From assembly GCF_014596745.1 (NCBI RefSeq), contig NZ_JABTCF010000018.1, positions 1-48,808 on the forward strand: a stretch of DNA of 48,808 nt. The letters are read 5' to 3'. The notes under the pieces were generated by a model that was given only the letters and a program-made list of their open reading frames with translations, ran no database searches and was not told the DNA's origin. Each line of letters begins with the position of its first letter. Position 1 is the stretch's first letter. Positions 26,162 to 35,042 of the stretch are shown in pieces. The translations under genes and the position numbers were made by a program. This DNA comes from Maribacter aquimaris (GTDB lineage Bacteria; Bacteroidota; Bacteroidia; Flavobacteriales; Flavobacteriaceae).

Positions 26162-26177
26162 TGTAACTTAGGTTACA
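26162..26177 (-). promoter_or_regulatory. Palindrome TGTAAC-N4-GTTACA, candidate Crp/Fnr-type operator
   Basis: A perfect 6+4+6 palindrome (TGTAAC TTAG GTTACA) lies 82-97 bp upstream of the dikinase ATG. The geometry, two hexamers separated by 4 bp, is that of Crp/Fnr-family sites. Control of a PEP/pyruvate enzyme by such a regulator is plausible. No regulator gene is in the window. Confidence 0.4.
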
Positions 26178-26389
26178 AAATTGTTCTATTTCTCGAAAAG
26201 GCATTCTAATCCCGATGTTTTCTTTAATAAAATCGTTGTATCAAAATAGAATTTCCAACTTTCTTCATGGAAAAAGGGAAGTGTTTTAGTAGAAAGGATT
26301 CCATGCACGATTTCTTACATAAGGTATCCTTGTTTTCTTTATGTCACTTTTAAAAATAAGATGCTTTCCCGATGGATTGTACTTTATCT

Positions 26390-26809
26390 TTAAGGGATGA
26401 ACGCTATTGTTTTTGAGAATTGGCTGATACGACCGGAATGTTCTTGGATTCTTACCGTGATACTCTTTTTGAATTCATCGGGATTTTTCGGATCGTCATA
26501 GACGTGCAATAATTCGTAGGTTCTATTGGGTACGGAATCCAGTAATCCATATTCTGGCGAATGGGTTAAATTCAGACCAGGATAAACCGATATTTTGTCC
26601 GATTCGAGGTCTCCCCAAAAAACCCATATCATTTTTGTGGATTTGTTGGCCATAAATGAGACTTTAGCCACCATAGTATCCGTGGTTATTTTAAATTCTA
26701 AATTGAAATCGGAAAGCCCTGTAGTCTTATGGCTTTTGAATGCGTCATCCCGATCTTGATAGCCTTTTTGTTGACTTTTTCCCAATTCAAGGTTTCTTAC
26801 TTGTTCCAT
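26390..26809 (-). CDS. Hypothetical protein, 139 aa
   Basis: I do not recognise this protein. It is soluble, with no signal peptide or membrane segment. It looks rich in beta strands from about residue 30 on (FNLEFKITTDTMVAKVSFM, MIWVFWGDLESDKISV, KSITVRIQEHSGRI), which suggests a beta-sandwich of the PKD or Ig type, perhaps one domain. The first 30 residues are polar and charged. The start is an ATG at 26809, and the gene is divergent from selO across 307 bp that contain two inverted repeats. Codon use looks like its neighbours, so it is probably a real gene. The function is unknown. Confidence 0.65.
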   Translation of the reverse strand: MEQVRNLELGKSQQKGYQDRDDAFKSHKTTGLSDFNLEFKITTDTMVAKVSFMANKSTKMIWVFWGDLESDKISVYPGLNLTHSPEYGLLDSVPNRTYELLHVYDDPKNPDEFKKSITVRIQEHSGRISQFSKTIAFIP

Positions 26810-26933
26810 GAGTTATTGTATAAAGGGGGATGTTAAGAGGGAAGTACGCTAAAATTAAGAATAATATTGACTCCCCAATGTACTGGTCGATTAAATGGTT
26901 CGAAACAATCAATTATTAACTTAATATTAACGA

Positions 26934-26965
26934 TTAACAAGGGTAATGGGATTTACCCTTGTTAA
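26934..26965. promoter_or_regulatory. 13-bp perfect inverted repeat in a divergent intergenic region
   Basis: TTAACAAGGGTAA-TGGGAT-TTACCCTTGTTAA has 13-bp arms around a 6-nt centre. It lies between two divergent genes, about 125 bp from the small unknown gene and 150 bp from selO. No T-run follows on either strand and no gene ends here. A terminator is therefore unlikely, and an operator or structured leader is more so. Confidence 0.4.
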
Positions 26966-27062
26966 TTCCCCATACATGATTACTTTTCTTATATTATCAT
27001 TGGTACACCTAGGATAAGGGCTTTGGTTATCAACCAAACAATCCTAAAACCCTAAACTTGGC

Positions 27063-27093
27063 TACAACCTTTTGATGTAAAAGGAAGGTTGTA
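27063..27093 (+). promoter_or_regulatory. Hairpin immediately upstream of selO
   Basis: TACAACCTT...AAGGTTGTA forms a 9-bp stem around a 13-nt loop, ending 23 bp before the assigned selO start. If transcribed it would sit in the 5' leader and could affect translation of a gene that already has a weak, non-ATG start. Confidence 0.3.
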
Positions 27094-27116
27094 ACTTTAT
27101 AACCTAACTTAAACAA

Positions 27117-28688
27117 TTGCTTTTGGCGCTGAAACTCAATATTACCGATAGATTCAACAAGGAATTGCCTGCCGACCCCATTGTGGGGAATTCAAGGCGA
27201 CAGGTGGGCGGAGCGTGTTTTTCCTATGTAACACCCAAGAAACCATCGAACCCTTCCTTGGTGCATGTTTCCCCAGAAATGGTCGGGGCTTTGGGAATTA
27301 CGGAACCCATCACATCAAAAGATTTTTTAGGGGTGTTTTCAGGTTCCAAGGTTCTGGAAGGAACCCAACCTTATGCCATGTGTTATGGTGGCCATCAGTT
27401 TGGAAATTGGGCCGGACAGTTGGGCGATGGTCGTGCCATCAACCTTGCTGAGGTAGCACATAACGATAAAACTTGGGCGCTACAGCTTAAAGGGGCAGGG
27501 GAGACCCCGTATTCAAGAACTGCAGATGGTTTGGCTGTTTTAAGATCTTCCATTAGGGAATATTTATGTGCTGAGGCCATGTATTATCTTGGTGTTCCTA
27601 CAACCCGTTCATTATCAATTGTTTTAAGCGGGGATCAGGTTTTACGGGATGTCATGTATGATGGTAATCCTGCCTATGAAAAAGGAGCCATCGTATGTCG
27701 TGTGGCACCATCCTTTATACGCTTTGGGAATTTTGAGATATTGGCGGCCCAGGATGATGTGGAAACATTGCGTGAATTAGCTGATTTCACCATAAAATAC
27801 CATTATTCCTATTTAGGGGAACCCTCGAAGGAAGTATACATTGCGTTTTTCAGGGAAATTGCCATGAAAAGTTTGGAAATGGTTATACACTGGCAACGGG
27901 TTGGTTTTGTACATGGTGTTATGAATACCGATAACATGTCCATTCTAGGTTTGACCATTGATTATGGCCCTTATGGATGGCTGGAGGGGTATGACCATGG
28001 ATGGACACCCAATACGACCGATAAGGCCCATAAGCGTTATAGATATGGTACACAGCCACAGGTTGTCCTTTGGAACTTATTGAAGCTTGCAAATGCCTTA
28101 TATCCACTGATTGAAGAAGTAGAGCCCTTACAGGCCATTCTTGGTGAATATCAAGATAAGCTGAAAATAACGTATTTGACCATGATGAGGTCGAAGTTGG
28201 GATTATATGAAACAGATACCCACGATCAGGATTTGGTGGATAAATTGGAGGCCGTGTTGCAACGTTCGGAAACCGATATGACCATCTTCTTTAGATTGCT
28301 TGCCGATTTTAAAAAAGACGGTTCCACTGCTGGTTTGGAATTGGTAAAGGAGGCTTTTTATAATCCGGATGAAATAAAGGGGGAAGTCGAATTGGAATGG
28401 AACGGTTGGTTTCTAACTTATAGGGAACGTTTAAAAATAGAGCAGAAAGACGATGCTGAACGCCTTGGGGGAATGAATGCTGTAAATCCCAAATACGTAC
28501 TTCGGAATTATATGGCACAAATGGCGATTGATGCAGCGGATAAAGGGGATTATTCCCTCTTGGATGAATTGTTCAACCTGTTGAAGCAACCCTATGAGGA
28601 GCAATTGAACATGCAGAAATGGTTTGCCAAAAGACCTGAATGGGCTAGGAACAAGGTGGGGTGCTCTATGTTATCCTGTAGTTCCTGA
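27117..28688 (+). CDS. selO: SelO-family protein adenylyltransferase (YdiU/UPF0061)
   Basis: Pseudokinase-fold enzyme that transfers AMP to proteins and is linked to redox stress. Family blocks are clear: YAMCYGGHQFGNWAGQLGD, LKGAGETPYSRTADG, LRSSIREYLCAEAMYYLG, RVAPSFIRFGNFE, the active-site GVMNTDNMSILGLTIDYGP and the C-terminal cysteines GCSMLSCSS. The length is normal. The oddity is the start. After the in-frame TAA at 27105 there is no ATG before the conserved KLNITDRFNKELPADPI; candidates are TTG at 27117 or 27123, or CTG at 27129 directly before AAA CTC. I give the longest frame, but CTG or TTG closer in may be used. MsrA follows 168 bp downstream. Confidence 0.88.
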   Translation: MLLALKLNITDRFNKELPADPIVGNSRRQVGGACFSYVTPKKPSNPSLVHVSPEMVGALGITEPITSKDFLGVFSGSKVLEGTQPYAMCYGGHQFGNWAGQLGDGRAINLAEVAHNDKTWALQLKGAGETPYSRTADGLAVLRSSIREYLCAEAMYYLGVPTTRSLSIVLSGDQVLRDVMYDGNPAYEKGAIVCRVAPSFIRFGNFEILAAQDDVETLRELADFTIKYHYSYLGEPSKEVYIAFFREIAMKSLEMVIHWQRVGFVHGVMNTDNMSILGLTIDYGPYGWLEGYDHGWTPNTTDKAHKRYRYGTQPQVVLWNLLKLANALYPLIEEVEPLQAILGEYQDKLKITYLTMMRSKLGLYETDTHDQDLVDKLEAVLQRSETDMTIFFRLLADFKKDGSTAGLELVKEAFYNPDEIKGEVELEWNGWFLTYRERLKIEQKDDAERLGGMNAVNPKYVLRNYMAQMAIDAADKGDYSLLDELFNLLKQPYEEQLNMQKWFAKRPEWARNKVGCSMLSCSS

Positions 28689-28856
28689 TGCGATTCTTGA
28701 TAAGAAGACCAACGAATGGATTCCTTTATCGAAGCGGTCACTGATGCATTGGTGAAAAATTCCAACAATAAATTATTCAAAACTGTAATTTTTAGGGGTT
28801 AAAATTGACTAATGCTTTTCAAATAATGATATTGCACAACTTTTAATTCAATACTG

Positions 28857-29354
28857 ATGAACAACTATAAAAAAGCATATATAGCGGGTGGATGTTTTTG
28901 GGGAATGGAAGACCTCTTTAGAACACGCCCAGGGGTAATGGACACCGAAGTAGGATATATTGGAGGGGAGAACGAACATCCTACCTATAAAAACCATCCA
29001 GGTCATGCCGAGGGTATTGAAATCACCTACGATCCTTCCATTACCTCATTCAAAGAGCTTTTGGATTATTTTTTTAGGGTTCACAACCCAACTACGGTCG
29101 ATAGGCAGGGAAATGATTTGGGATCCAGTTATCGTTCGGCCATCTTTTTTCAAAATGAAGAAGAAAAAGAAGAAGCCAAGGAAGTGATAGGCATCGTCGA
29201 TGCTTCACAAAAATGGGAAGGGAAAGTAGTGACTACATTAGAGCCCTTCACGGTTTTTTGGCCAGCAGAACCCGAGCATCAAGATTATTTGGTTCGAAAC
29301 CCTAATGGGTATACTTGTCATTTCGAGCGGTTTGCGGAAAGTTTTTTGAAATAG
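28857..29354 (+). CDS. msrA: Peptide methionine sulfoxide reductase A
   Basis: Reduces methionine-S-sulfoxide in proteins. The catalytic Cys is C13 in [12 protein letters not shown]. Other MsrA blocks are [49 protein letters not shown] and [11 protein letters not shown]. At 165 residues it is of normal length for a single-domain MsrA without signal peptide. It sits downstream of selO in the same direction, which fits a shared redox-repair role, although the 168-bp gap could hold its own promoter. A terminator follows at 29405. Confidence 0.95.
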   Translation: MNNYKKAYIAGGCFWGMEDLFRTRPGVMDTEVGYIGGENEHPTYKNHPGHAEGIEITYDPSITSFKELLDYFFRVHNPTTVDRQGNDLGSSYRSAIFFQNEEEKEEAKEVIGIVDASQKWEGKVVTTLEPFTVFWPAEPEHQDYLVRNPNGYTCHFERFAESFLK

Positions 29355-29404
29355 GATGTATTCCAAGAGAACCAAAAAGAAAGAGGAATAGTTTTTTAAA
29401 AATG

Positions 29405-29435
29405 AAAGGAGGGTAGTGTACTACCCTCCTTTTTG
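29405..29435 (+). terminator. Intrinsic terminator between convergent genes
   Basis: AGGAGGGTAG-TGTA-CTACCCTCCT is a perfect 10-bp stem with a 4-nt loop, extended by A-U pairs, followed by TTTTTG on the plus strand. The A-rich left flank gives a T-rich tail on the minus strand. It probably serves both msrA and, from the other side, the molybdenum hydroxylase gene that ends at 29467. Confidence 0.88.
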
Positions 29436-29466
29436 TATTCCAATATTCTTCAATAGGGATGTTTTA

Positions 29467-31665
29467 TCAACCTAGTATCTGTCGTTCGGTTGCAAACGGT
29501 TGGTGATAATACCGCTGTCCTGTCGCCTTGTACATCGCATTGGCCAATGCTCCGATAGCTGGGGGCAGACCCGGTTCGCCCAATCCGGTGGGTGCTATTT
29601 CGTTCTCAACGAAGAAAACTTCAATTTCCTCGGGTACTTGGGAATGTCGTATCAATTGGTACCTGTCAAAATTCATTTCACTGACCGCCCCATTGGCAAA
29701 GGTCAATTTACTATACATCGAATGACCGATGCCGTCAATGACACCACCTTCAACCATATTTTTGGCGGCATCCCTGTTTACAACGATACCACAATCAACG
29801 GCACACCATACTTTTTTGATTTTAGGTTGTCCGTTTTGCATGACCATGTCAAACACTTCGGCCACATAGGTAGAGTGGCAAAAATAAGCAGCAACACCGC
29901 GATGCACTCCTGGTATTTTTTCACCCCAATTTGACTTTTCCTTTACCATTTTCAACACGCCCGCATATCGTTCGGCCTCATAATCATGTTCTTCCCCTAC
30001 GGGATTGTTCATGGCCCGCTCAAACAATTCCAAACGGAAATCTATAGGATCCTTACCCGCCAGTTCGGCTACTTCATCGAGGAAGGATTGTTCGGCTCCA
30101 GCGGTAAAGTTGGATCTGGGAGCCCTCCATGCCCCGGTGGTGACATTGGTTTTTCCACCTATTTTTTCGGCCCTATAATTTTCAACGGCCCCTGCTGGAA
30201 AACGTTTTGGGAAAATAGGTCCATCAGGTAACCCAGCCCCCTTTACCGAAAAGGCGATCAAGTTATTGTTTTCGTCCAGACCAGCCTTATACCTTGCCCG
30301 GTACGTGGGTCGGTAGGTACCTTGCGACATATCATCCTCCCTCGTATATATTAGTTTTACGGGAGCCCCTATCTTTTTGGAGATAGCAGCCGCTTCGACC
30401 CCGAAATTGACATAAAGCCTTCTTCCAAAACCTCCACCGATTCGGGTCATGTTCACCGTAATATTTTCAATGGGCATGTTGAGTAATTTAGCGACAGAGC
30501 CCTCTAGTGCCTCCGGGGTTTGGGTCGGACCTATTAATTCGGCCGCATTTTCCGTGACGTTGGCAAAGAAATTCATGGGTTCCATGGTATTGTGGGCAAT
30601 AAACGGGGCGCTGTATGTTCTCTCGATCACTTTTACGGCCTTTTTGAAGGCGGCATCTGGATTCCCATCTACTCTACTTTCCTGAACCTTGCCCGATACA
30701 AGGGCTTTTTCCAAACGCTCTACATGCAAACTGGAATCTTCTAATTCACCAATGGTTTCCCAGTTGGCTTTGATGGCCTTTTTGGCCTGAATCAATGGCC
30801 AAGTGGATTCACCTACAATGGCAATGAGTTGTAGGAAACCTTTTTCATCGAACATTCCCACTTCTTCAAGGGTCGTGTCTATGATAAAGGCATCGGTCAC
30901 CCCAGGCATCTTTTTTATTTCTTCCGCATTAAAATCCTTTACCGTCATACCGAATGCTGGAGGATGTTGGATCATGGCGATTTTCATTCCTTCCCTCTTA
31001 AAATCGAGTCCAAATAAGGGTTCCCCGGTAATGATCTTTTTACCATCAACATTTTTAATACTTGTTCCTATCAGTTTGAAATCCTTTATTTCCTTGAGTT
31101 CAACTTCTTCGGGTATTTCAATACCCACGGCTTTTGAGGCTATTTCCCCATAGGAAACGGTACGTTCCCCATTTGTTTCACTGATTTGTCCGTCCTTCGC
31201 CGTTAGGTCTGCCACCGTTAGGCCCCATTCCTTGGCGGCCGCTTCCATCAACATTCTCCTACCTGTAGCTCCGGCCATTCGCAATGCGTTCCAACTCAAT
31301 CGTATGGAAAGGCTACCGCCCGCAAATTGGTTTTGGTAAAAACCGGTATTCAAGGGCGCTTGCTCCACAATAACATTTTCCCAAGGCACATCCAATTCTT
31401 CGGCTACGATCATCGGCATGGAGGTCTTTACGTTTTGACCTATTTCAGGATTGGGGGAATAGATGGTTACTAACCCCGTATCCCCGATTTTTATATAGCC
31501 GTTTATATCAAACCATTCCTTGGGCACGGCCAATCCTGCTTTTTTGTTTGATGCAGCAGGTACACAACCGTTGAGCCAGCTAAATCCTATAAGCATTCCT
31601 CCACTGGCTGCGGCAGATACCTTCATAAAAGATCGTCGATTATAAGAGGTCTTTATACGTGTCAT
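29467..31665 (-). CDS. Exported molybdopterin-binding subunit of xanthine-oxidase-family hydroxylase (IorB-like)
   Basis: Large catalytic subunit of a molybdenum hydroxylase, closest in layout to the beta subunit of isoquinoline 1-oxidoreductase or periplasmic aldehyde dehydrogenases. The N-terminus has a twin-arginine signal, NRRSFMKVSAAASGG (R10-R11), and a possible lipid-acceptor Cys in WLNGC. Cofactor motifs include FAGGSLSIRLSW, IGGGFGRRLY, NVTTGAWRAPRSNF and the terminal TGLGEPGLPPAIGA, where the Glu of GEP is the expected catalytic base. At 732 residues it is complete. The 2Fe-2S subunit gene lies immediately upstream in the same operon, 30 bp away. The substrate is unknown, and no cytochrome partner is seen. 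Confidence 0.88.
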   Translation of the reverse strand: MTRIKTSYNRRSFMKVSAAASGGMLIGFSWLNGCVPAASNKKAGLAVPKEWFDINGYIKIGDTGLVTIYSPNPEIGQNVKTSMPMIVAEELDVPWENVIVEQAPLNTGFYQNQFAGGSLSIRLSWNALRMAGATGRRMLMEAAAKEWGLTVADLTAKDGQISETNGERTVSYGEIASKAVGIEIPEEVELKEIKDFKLIGTSIKNVDGKKIITGEPLFGLDFKREGMKIAMIQHPPAFGMTVKDFNAEEIKKMPGVTDAFIIDTTLEEVGMFDEKGFLQLIAIVGESTWPLIQAKKAIKANWETIGELEDSSLHVERLEKALVSGKVQESRVDGNPDAAFKKAVKVIERTYSAPFIAHNTMEPMNFFANVTENAAELIGPTQTPEALEGSVAKLLNMPIENITVNMTRIGGGFGRRLYVNFGVEAAAISKKIGAPVKLIYTREDDMSQGTYRPTYRARYKAGLDENNNLIAFSVKGAGLPDGPIFPKRFPAGAVENYRAEKIGGKTNVTTGAWRAPRSNFTAGAEQSFLDEVAELAGKDPIDFRLELFERAMNNPVGEEHDYEAERYAGVLKMVKEKSNWGEKIPGVHRGVAAYFCHSTYVAEVFDMVMQNGQPKIKKVWCAVDCGIVVNRDAAKNMVEGGVIDGIGHSMYSKLTFANGAVSEMNFDRYQLIRHSQVPEEIEVFFVENEIAPTGLGEPGLPPAIGALANAMYKATGQRYYHQPFATERQILG

Positions 31666-31695
31666 TTCTATAGTTTTAGGTGGTTGAAGGTGATT

Positions 31696-32163
31696 TTAAG
31701 CGTTTTCCGTGTTGGCTGCCGCTGTTTTGATGGCTTTCTTTATTCGTGTGTACGTACCACAACGACATATGTTGCCATTCATGGAACCTTCGATTTCCTC
31801 GTCGGTAGGATTTGGATTGCTCTTCAATAGGGCAGAGGCCGACATGATCTGACCAGCCTGGCAATAGCCACATTGGTATACATCGTGCTCCAACCATGCT
31901 TGCTGAACAGGGTGGTCCCCGTTTTCCGATAAGCCTTCAATGGTTGTGATCTCTTGGTTGCCTACGGCAGAAACCGGTAATTGGCAGGATCGTACCGCCA
32001 TTCCCCCTACATGTATGGTGCAGGAACCGCATTGTGCAATACCACAACCATATTTGGTACCCAACAAATCGAGATGGTCGCGCAATACCCATAAAATAGG
32101 GGTAGCGGGATCAACCTCCACTTGCTGTGTCTTTCCGTTGATATTCAGATTAAAACTTGCCAT
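31696..32163 (-). CDS. 2Fe-2S subunit of the molybdenum hydroxylase (IorA-like)
   Basis: Small electron-transfer subunit with two 2Fe-2S clusters. The plant-ferredoxin-type cluster is held by C40, C45, C48 and C60 ([11 protein letters not shown] ... RSC). The second is held by C98, C101, C133 and C135 (CGYCQAG ... NICRC). I start at the ATG at 32163 ([11 protein letters not shown], 155 residues); the frame could extend to a GTG at 32211 but the added residues do not fit the family. It has no signal peptide, so it is probably exported folded together with the Tat-targeted large subunit. It is the first gene of the two-gene operon. Confidence 0.92.
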   Translation of the reverse strand: MASFNLNINGKTQQVEVDPATPILWVLRDHLDLLGTKYGCGIAQCGSCTIHVGGMAVRSCQLPVSAVGNQEITTIEGLSENGDHPVQQAWLEHDVYQCGYCQAGQIMSASALLKSNPNPTDEEIEGSMNGNICRCGTYTRIKKAIKTAAANTENA

Positions 32164-32575
32164 ACCTAATTTGTTATTGAATGATTTTGTGGAAGTTACA
32201 AAATATTCCACTACAAAAATCGGAATAGGTAATAGCGGGGTGCTTAAAAAATGTTAAATGTTTTCCAACATTCTTATGATTCCTTGGTGCATTGTACCGC
32301 TTGTTGGCGTATTACAATTAGATTGTTTTTTTAGTATGAGCAAGTAAATATATATGGATAGTGATTATGTTGGAAAGAGGGATTTCCTGTATACCTATAA
32401 TTTTATAAAATGATGAAAACCCCGATCAAGTACACCCTGCCATATATGTTCAAAGTAAAACGATGATACAATTGTTATACATTACCACGACTTTCATGTT
32501 TTTGACAACATTATTTTTACCAGTGCCAAATAACAGTTTAAGTTTGGCTTGTCAAATTACTAATGTCCATTGTAG
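32164..32575. other. Divergent intergenic region without genes
   Basis: A 412-bp AT-rich region between the divergent hydroxylase operon and the TSP3-repeat protein. I see no protein-like frame or RNA gene. It must contain promoters in both directions, but none matches a consensus well enough to place. A weak inverted pair AATGTT...AACATT lies near 32250-32275. Confidence 0.4.
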
Positions 32576-34492
32576 ATGTATCATCAAGAAAACAGTCGAA
32601 AACCAAGGTTAACATATATTCAAAAATCTGTTTTCATCATTTTCCTTTCTTTTGCTTTTTCCATAAATGGATCGGGCACCTCAAAGGATGGACTAATGAA
32701 AAAAATTGAAGGTAACCACGGCAAAAGCTCTTTTGATTTTCAGCCACTTTTGGATTCGGATAATGATGGACTTACCGACGATATTGACGACGACGATGAC
32801 AATGATGGTATTCCCGATATTTTTGAGAGCCGTTGCGAGACCTCTACACCGTATGGTTCCCCTTCTGCAACCTTGCTTTCATCAAATCATGTAACTTCCT
32901 TATATTCGGATTATAACAGCTTTTGGTCTTCCTCCACAGGGGCTATCAATACGCAAGCCATTGATGACTTCTCTACGTTATTGGCATTCAAGGTAGGCAC
33001 CAAAACTTATGCGACTGGGGTCACTGATGGTGCCATGTTTGATAGTGATGCCAACGGCTATTTGGATTTAATGGATACCAATGGCGATGGTATAGGGGAT
33101 CTAACCGTGGAGGAAACCCTTTGGACAGCTCTTAAGCCGGTTACCAAGATCAAATCAGGAATACGATTGGAGGCAAGGTCAATCGATGGGAATACGAGTA
33201 GCGCTGTTGGACCTTTGCTGACTTCGGGTGGGTTGCCATTCAATCCTTATCTCTATGCCGGGCAACGTGGCCTTGATATGGCTTATGCCATTGCCAATAT
33301 TGGTAACTCTTGGTATTTCCGTTTGGGAGGCAGCAACTTAGCCGCCTACGGGGACGGGATAATGGATATCTTATTGACACAGGGAGCGCAATTGGGAGGA
33401 GGTTCGAATTATAATAGGGTGCACCTACTGGATGAGGACGGCAATTATTTAGGAAACGGGGTTGAAGTGAACTGGAACAATGTACCCGTAGTGGGATACT
33501 CCATGGTAGACCAATACAATGCGGATGATTCGGTAAGCGGCAGAAATCAGCGTAAAGCGATACGTTTCGCAGCGGTTGAACTTTCTGAATTTGGACTTAC
33601 CCCTGCAGAAATGGACAAGGCCGTTATTTTTCGACTTGAGATTTCGGCAAACGCTGATCCTATCTTTTTTGCCGTGAACGAGGAAAGTTTCGTTACCAGT
33701 TGTCCAGCCCTTGATACCGATGGTGATGGAATACCGAATAGCATTGACCTGGACAGTGACAATGACGGGATATTCGATGCCGTAGAGGCTGGTCATGGAC
33801 AGAATCTTGTCGATGGTAGGGTTACGGGGCCTGTTAGTAATGATGGGGTGCCCGACAATGTTCAGGTAGCTTCGCAAAAAAATAATGGTACGATCGATTA
33901 TGAACTGAAAGATTCGGACAACGATAACATTCTGGACTTTCTTTCCCTTGATAGCGATTCCGATGGATGTAATGATGTTCTTGAGGCAGGATTTACAGAT
34001 GTTGACGATGATGGGTTTTTAGGCAGCGGTATATTATCCATCGATTCCTCGGGGCTAGTGACAGGGCAAGGTGGCTACACGGATCCAGATGATCTTGATG
34101 CCAATGGCACTCCTGATTTTCGAGAAACAGGTTCTGCTCCCAATATTACGGTACAACCCCATGATACGGTAATTTTCGATGGTAGTACTGGGACGTTTGC
34201 GGTTACATCCGGGAATACTTCGTCTTATCAATGGCAGATAAGTACCAATGGTGGGGTGGATTTTTCAGACCTTGTTGATTCTGCAGAGTATATAGGGACA
34301 GATACGGCTTCCCTACAGGTCAAAGGAGCCTCGCTCTCGATGAACGGCTATATGTATAGGGTAATACTCTATAACGACGGATTTGCCTGTAGTACCCCCA
34401 TTGTTTCGGAAAATTTACTGTTAGCCGTTAAGGTCGGTACCGTAATTACCAACAAACGAATAACTTACAGGGTAAAAAAGAGCAATCCATGA
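32576..34492 (+). CDS. Secreted protein with thrombospondin type 3 (calcium-binding) repeats
   Basis: Probable cell-surface or secreted structural protein. A signal peptide covers about residues 1-33 (VFIIFLSFAFSING). TSP3-type acidic repeats occur near 59-85 (DSDNDGLTDDIDDDDDNDG), about 380-405 (DTDGDGIPNSIDLDSDNDG) and 445-480 (LDSDSDGCNDVLEAG). A beta-rich region lies between them, and an Ig-like domain near 521-620 (TVQPHDTVIFDG, SSYQWQISTNGG). The C-terminus is a basic strand, ITNKRITYRVKKSNP. No type A or type B T9SS sorting domain is present at the end, although similar proteins often carry one. It is complete as an ORF of 638 residues. The ligand and function are unknown. Confidence 0.75.
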   Translation: MYHQENSRKPRLTYIQKSVFIIFLSFAFSINGSGTSKDGLMKKIEGNHGKSSFDFQPLLDSDNDGLTDDIDDDDDNDGIPDIFESRCETSTPYGSPSATLLSSNHVTSLYSDYNSFWSSSTGAINTQAIDDFSTLLAFKVGTKTYATGVTDGAMFDSDANGYLDLMDTNGDGIGDLTVEETLWTALKPVTKIKSGIRLEARSIDGNTSSAVGPLLTSGGLPFNPYLYAGQRGLDMAYAIANIGNSWYFRLGGSNLAAYGDGIMDILLTQGAQLGGGSNYNRVHLLDEDGNYLGNGVEVNWNNVPVVGYSMVDQYNADDSVSGRNQRKAIRFAAVELSEFGLTPAEMDKAVIFRLEISANADPIFFAVNEESFVTSCPALDTDGDGIPNSIDLDSDNDGIFDAVEAGHGQNLVDGRVTGPVSNDGVPDNVQVASQKNNGTIDYELKDSDNDNILDFLSLDSDSDGCNDVLEAGFTDVDDDGFLGSGILSIDSSGLVTGQGGYTDPDDLDANGTPDFRETGSAPNITVQPHDTVIFDGSTGTFAVTSGNTSSYQWQISTNGGVDFSDLVDSAEYIGTDTASLQVKGASLSMNGYMYRVILYNDGFACSTPIVSENLLLAVKVGTVITNKRITYRVKKSNP

Positions 34493-34535
34493 TTTAATAT
34501 GGAAAGTGTTTACCTAATTTGAAACCACCCAATAA

Positions 34536-34622
34536 GATGTGAGGTATAATGTGTTTTGGAACGATCTCAGAAATCAGAATTTTGCCAAGATTGGTATTTA
34601 TAATTTAGGCTTCTACAGTTAA
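34536..34622 (+). pseudogene. Short coding-like fragment, no start codon
   Basis: Between two in-frame stops, 28 codons read DVRYNVFWNDLRNQNFAK, then IGIYNLGFYS and TAA. The composition is protein-like and unlike the flanking sequence, but no ATG is present. It may be the 3' end of a lost gene that once followed the TSP3 protein. The family is not recognised. Confidence 0.25.
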
Positions 34623-34667
34623 TAATGATGCATTTTTGTATTCAGCGATTGCATGATGGATAAGTAC

Positions 34668-34698
34668 TTCTTTTTAAAATCACTTGTTTTAAAAAGAA
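34668..34698. terminator. 12-bp perfect AT-rich hairpin between convergent genes
   Basis: TTCTTTTTAAAA-TCACTTG-TTTTAAAAAGAA is a perfect inverted repeat with a 7-nt loop, about 175 bp after the TSP3 gene and 345 bp before the stop of the sigma gene. The position between converging genes suggests a bidirectional terminator, though it lacks GC pairs and a clean T-run after the stem. Confidence 0.4.
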
Positions 34699-35042
34699 AT
34701 CAAGAGGGTAGTCTAGCGGTTAGGGTAGCTAAATGGGTAGGCATTCGAATAATAATGGGTATGTTGGCGTAGTTGATCTGGTAGGTAATAGGGCTTAGGA
34801 TGGTGATTTTTTATATGATAGATATTCACTATTGTTTTTGAAAATGCATTTAATTCGGGTATTCCTAATTGCATAACAACACTCGACAACCTGAAAATGA
34901 AATTCTTATTTATTTCCCGATACAGAAATTATTTATCTATATTTCATAGGCGTTTGGAGCATATGGGGTACAATAAGTCCCGGAAAGTAACACGGAAATT
35001 AGCATTTTTATGCTTTTTGTTTTTTGTTTGGAAGCCTCTCCT

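Larger units (their letters stand above)
34493..35042. other. Gap between convergent genes, with a possible gene remnant
   Basis: This 550-bp stretch lies between the TSP3 protein and the divergently encoded sigma factor, whose genes converge here. I see no intact gene. It holds the coding-like fragment at 34536-34622 and the long AT hairpin at 34668-34698, listed separately. Near 35000 a small AGCAT...ATGCT hairpin is followed by a T-rich tail on the plus strand, a weak terminator candidate. Confidence 0.45.

Noticed and set aside
34710-34760. tRNA-like string near GTAGTCTAGCGGTTAGGG
   Set aside because: No acceptor stem or anticodon arm could be built around it.
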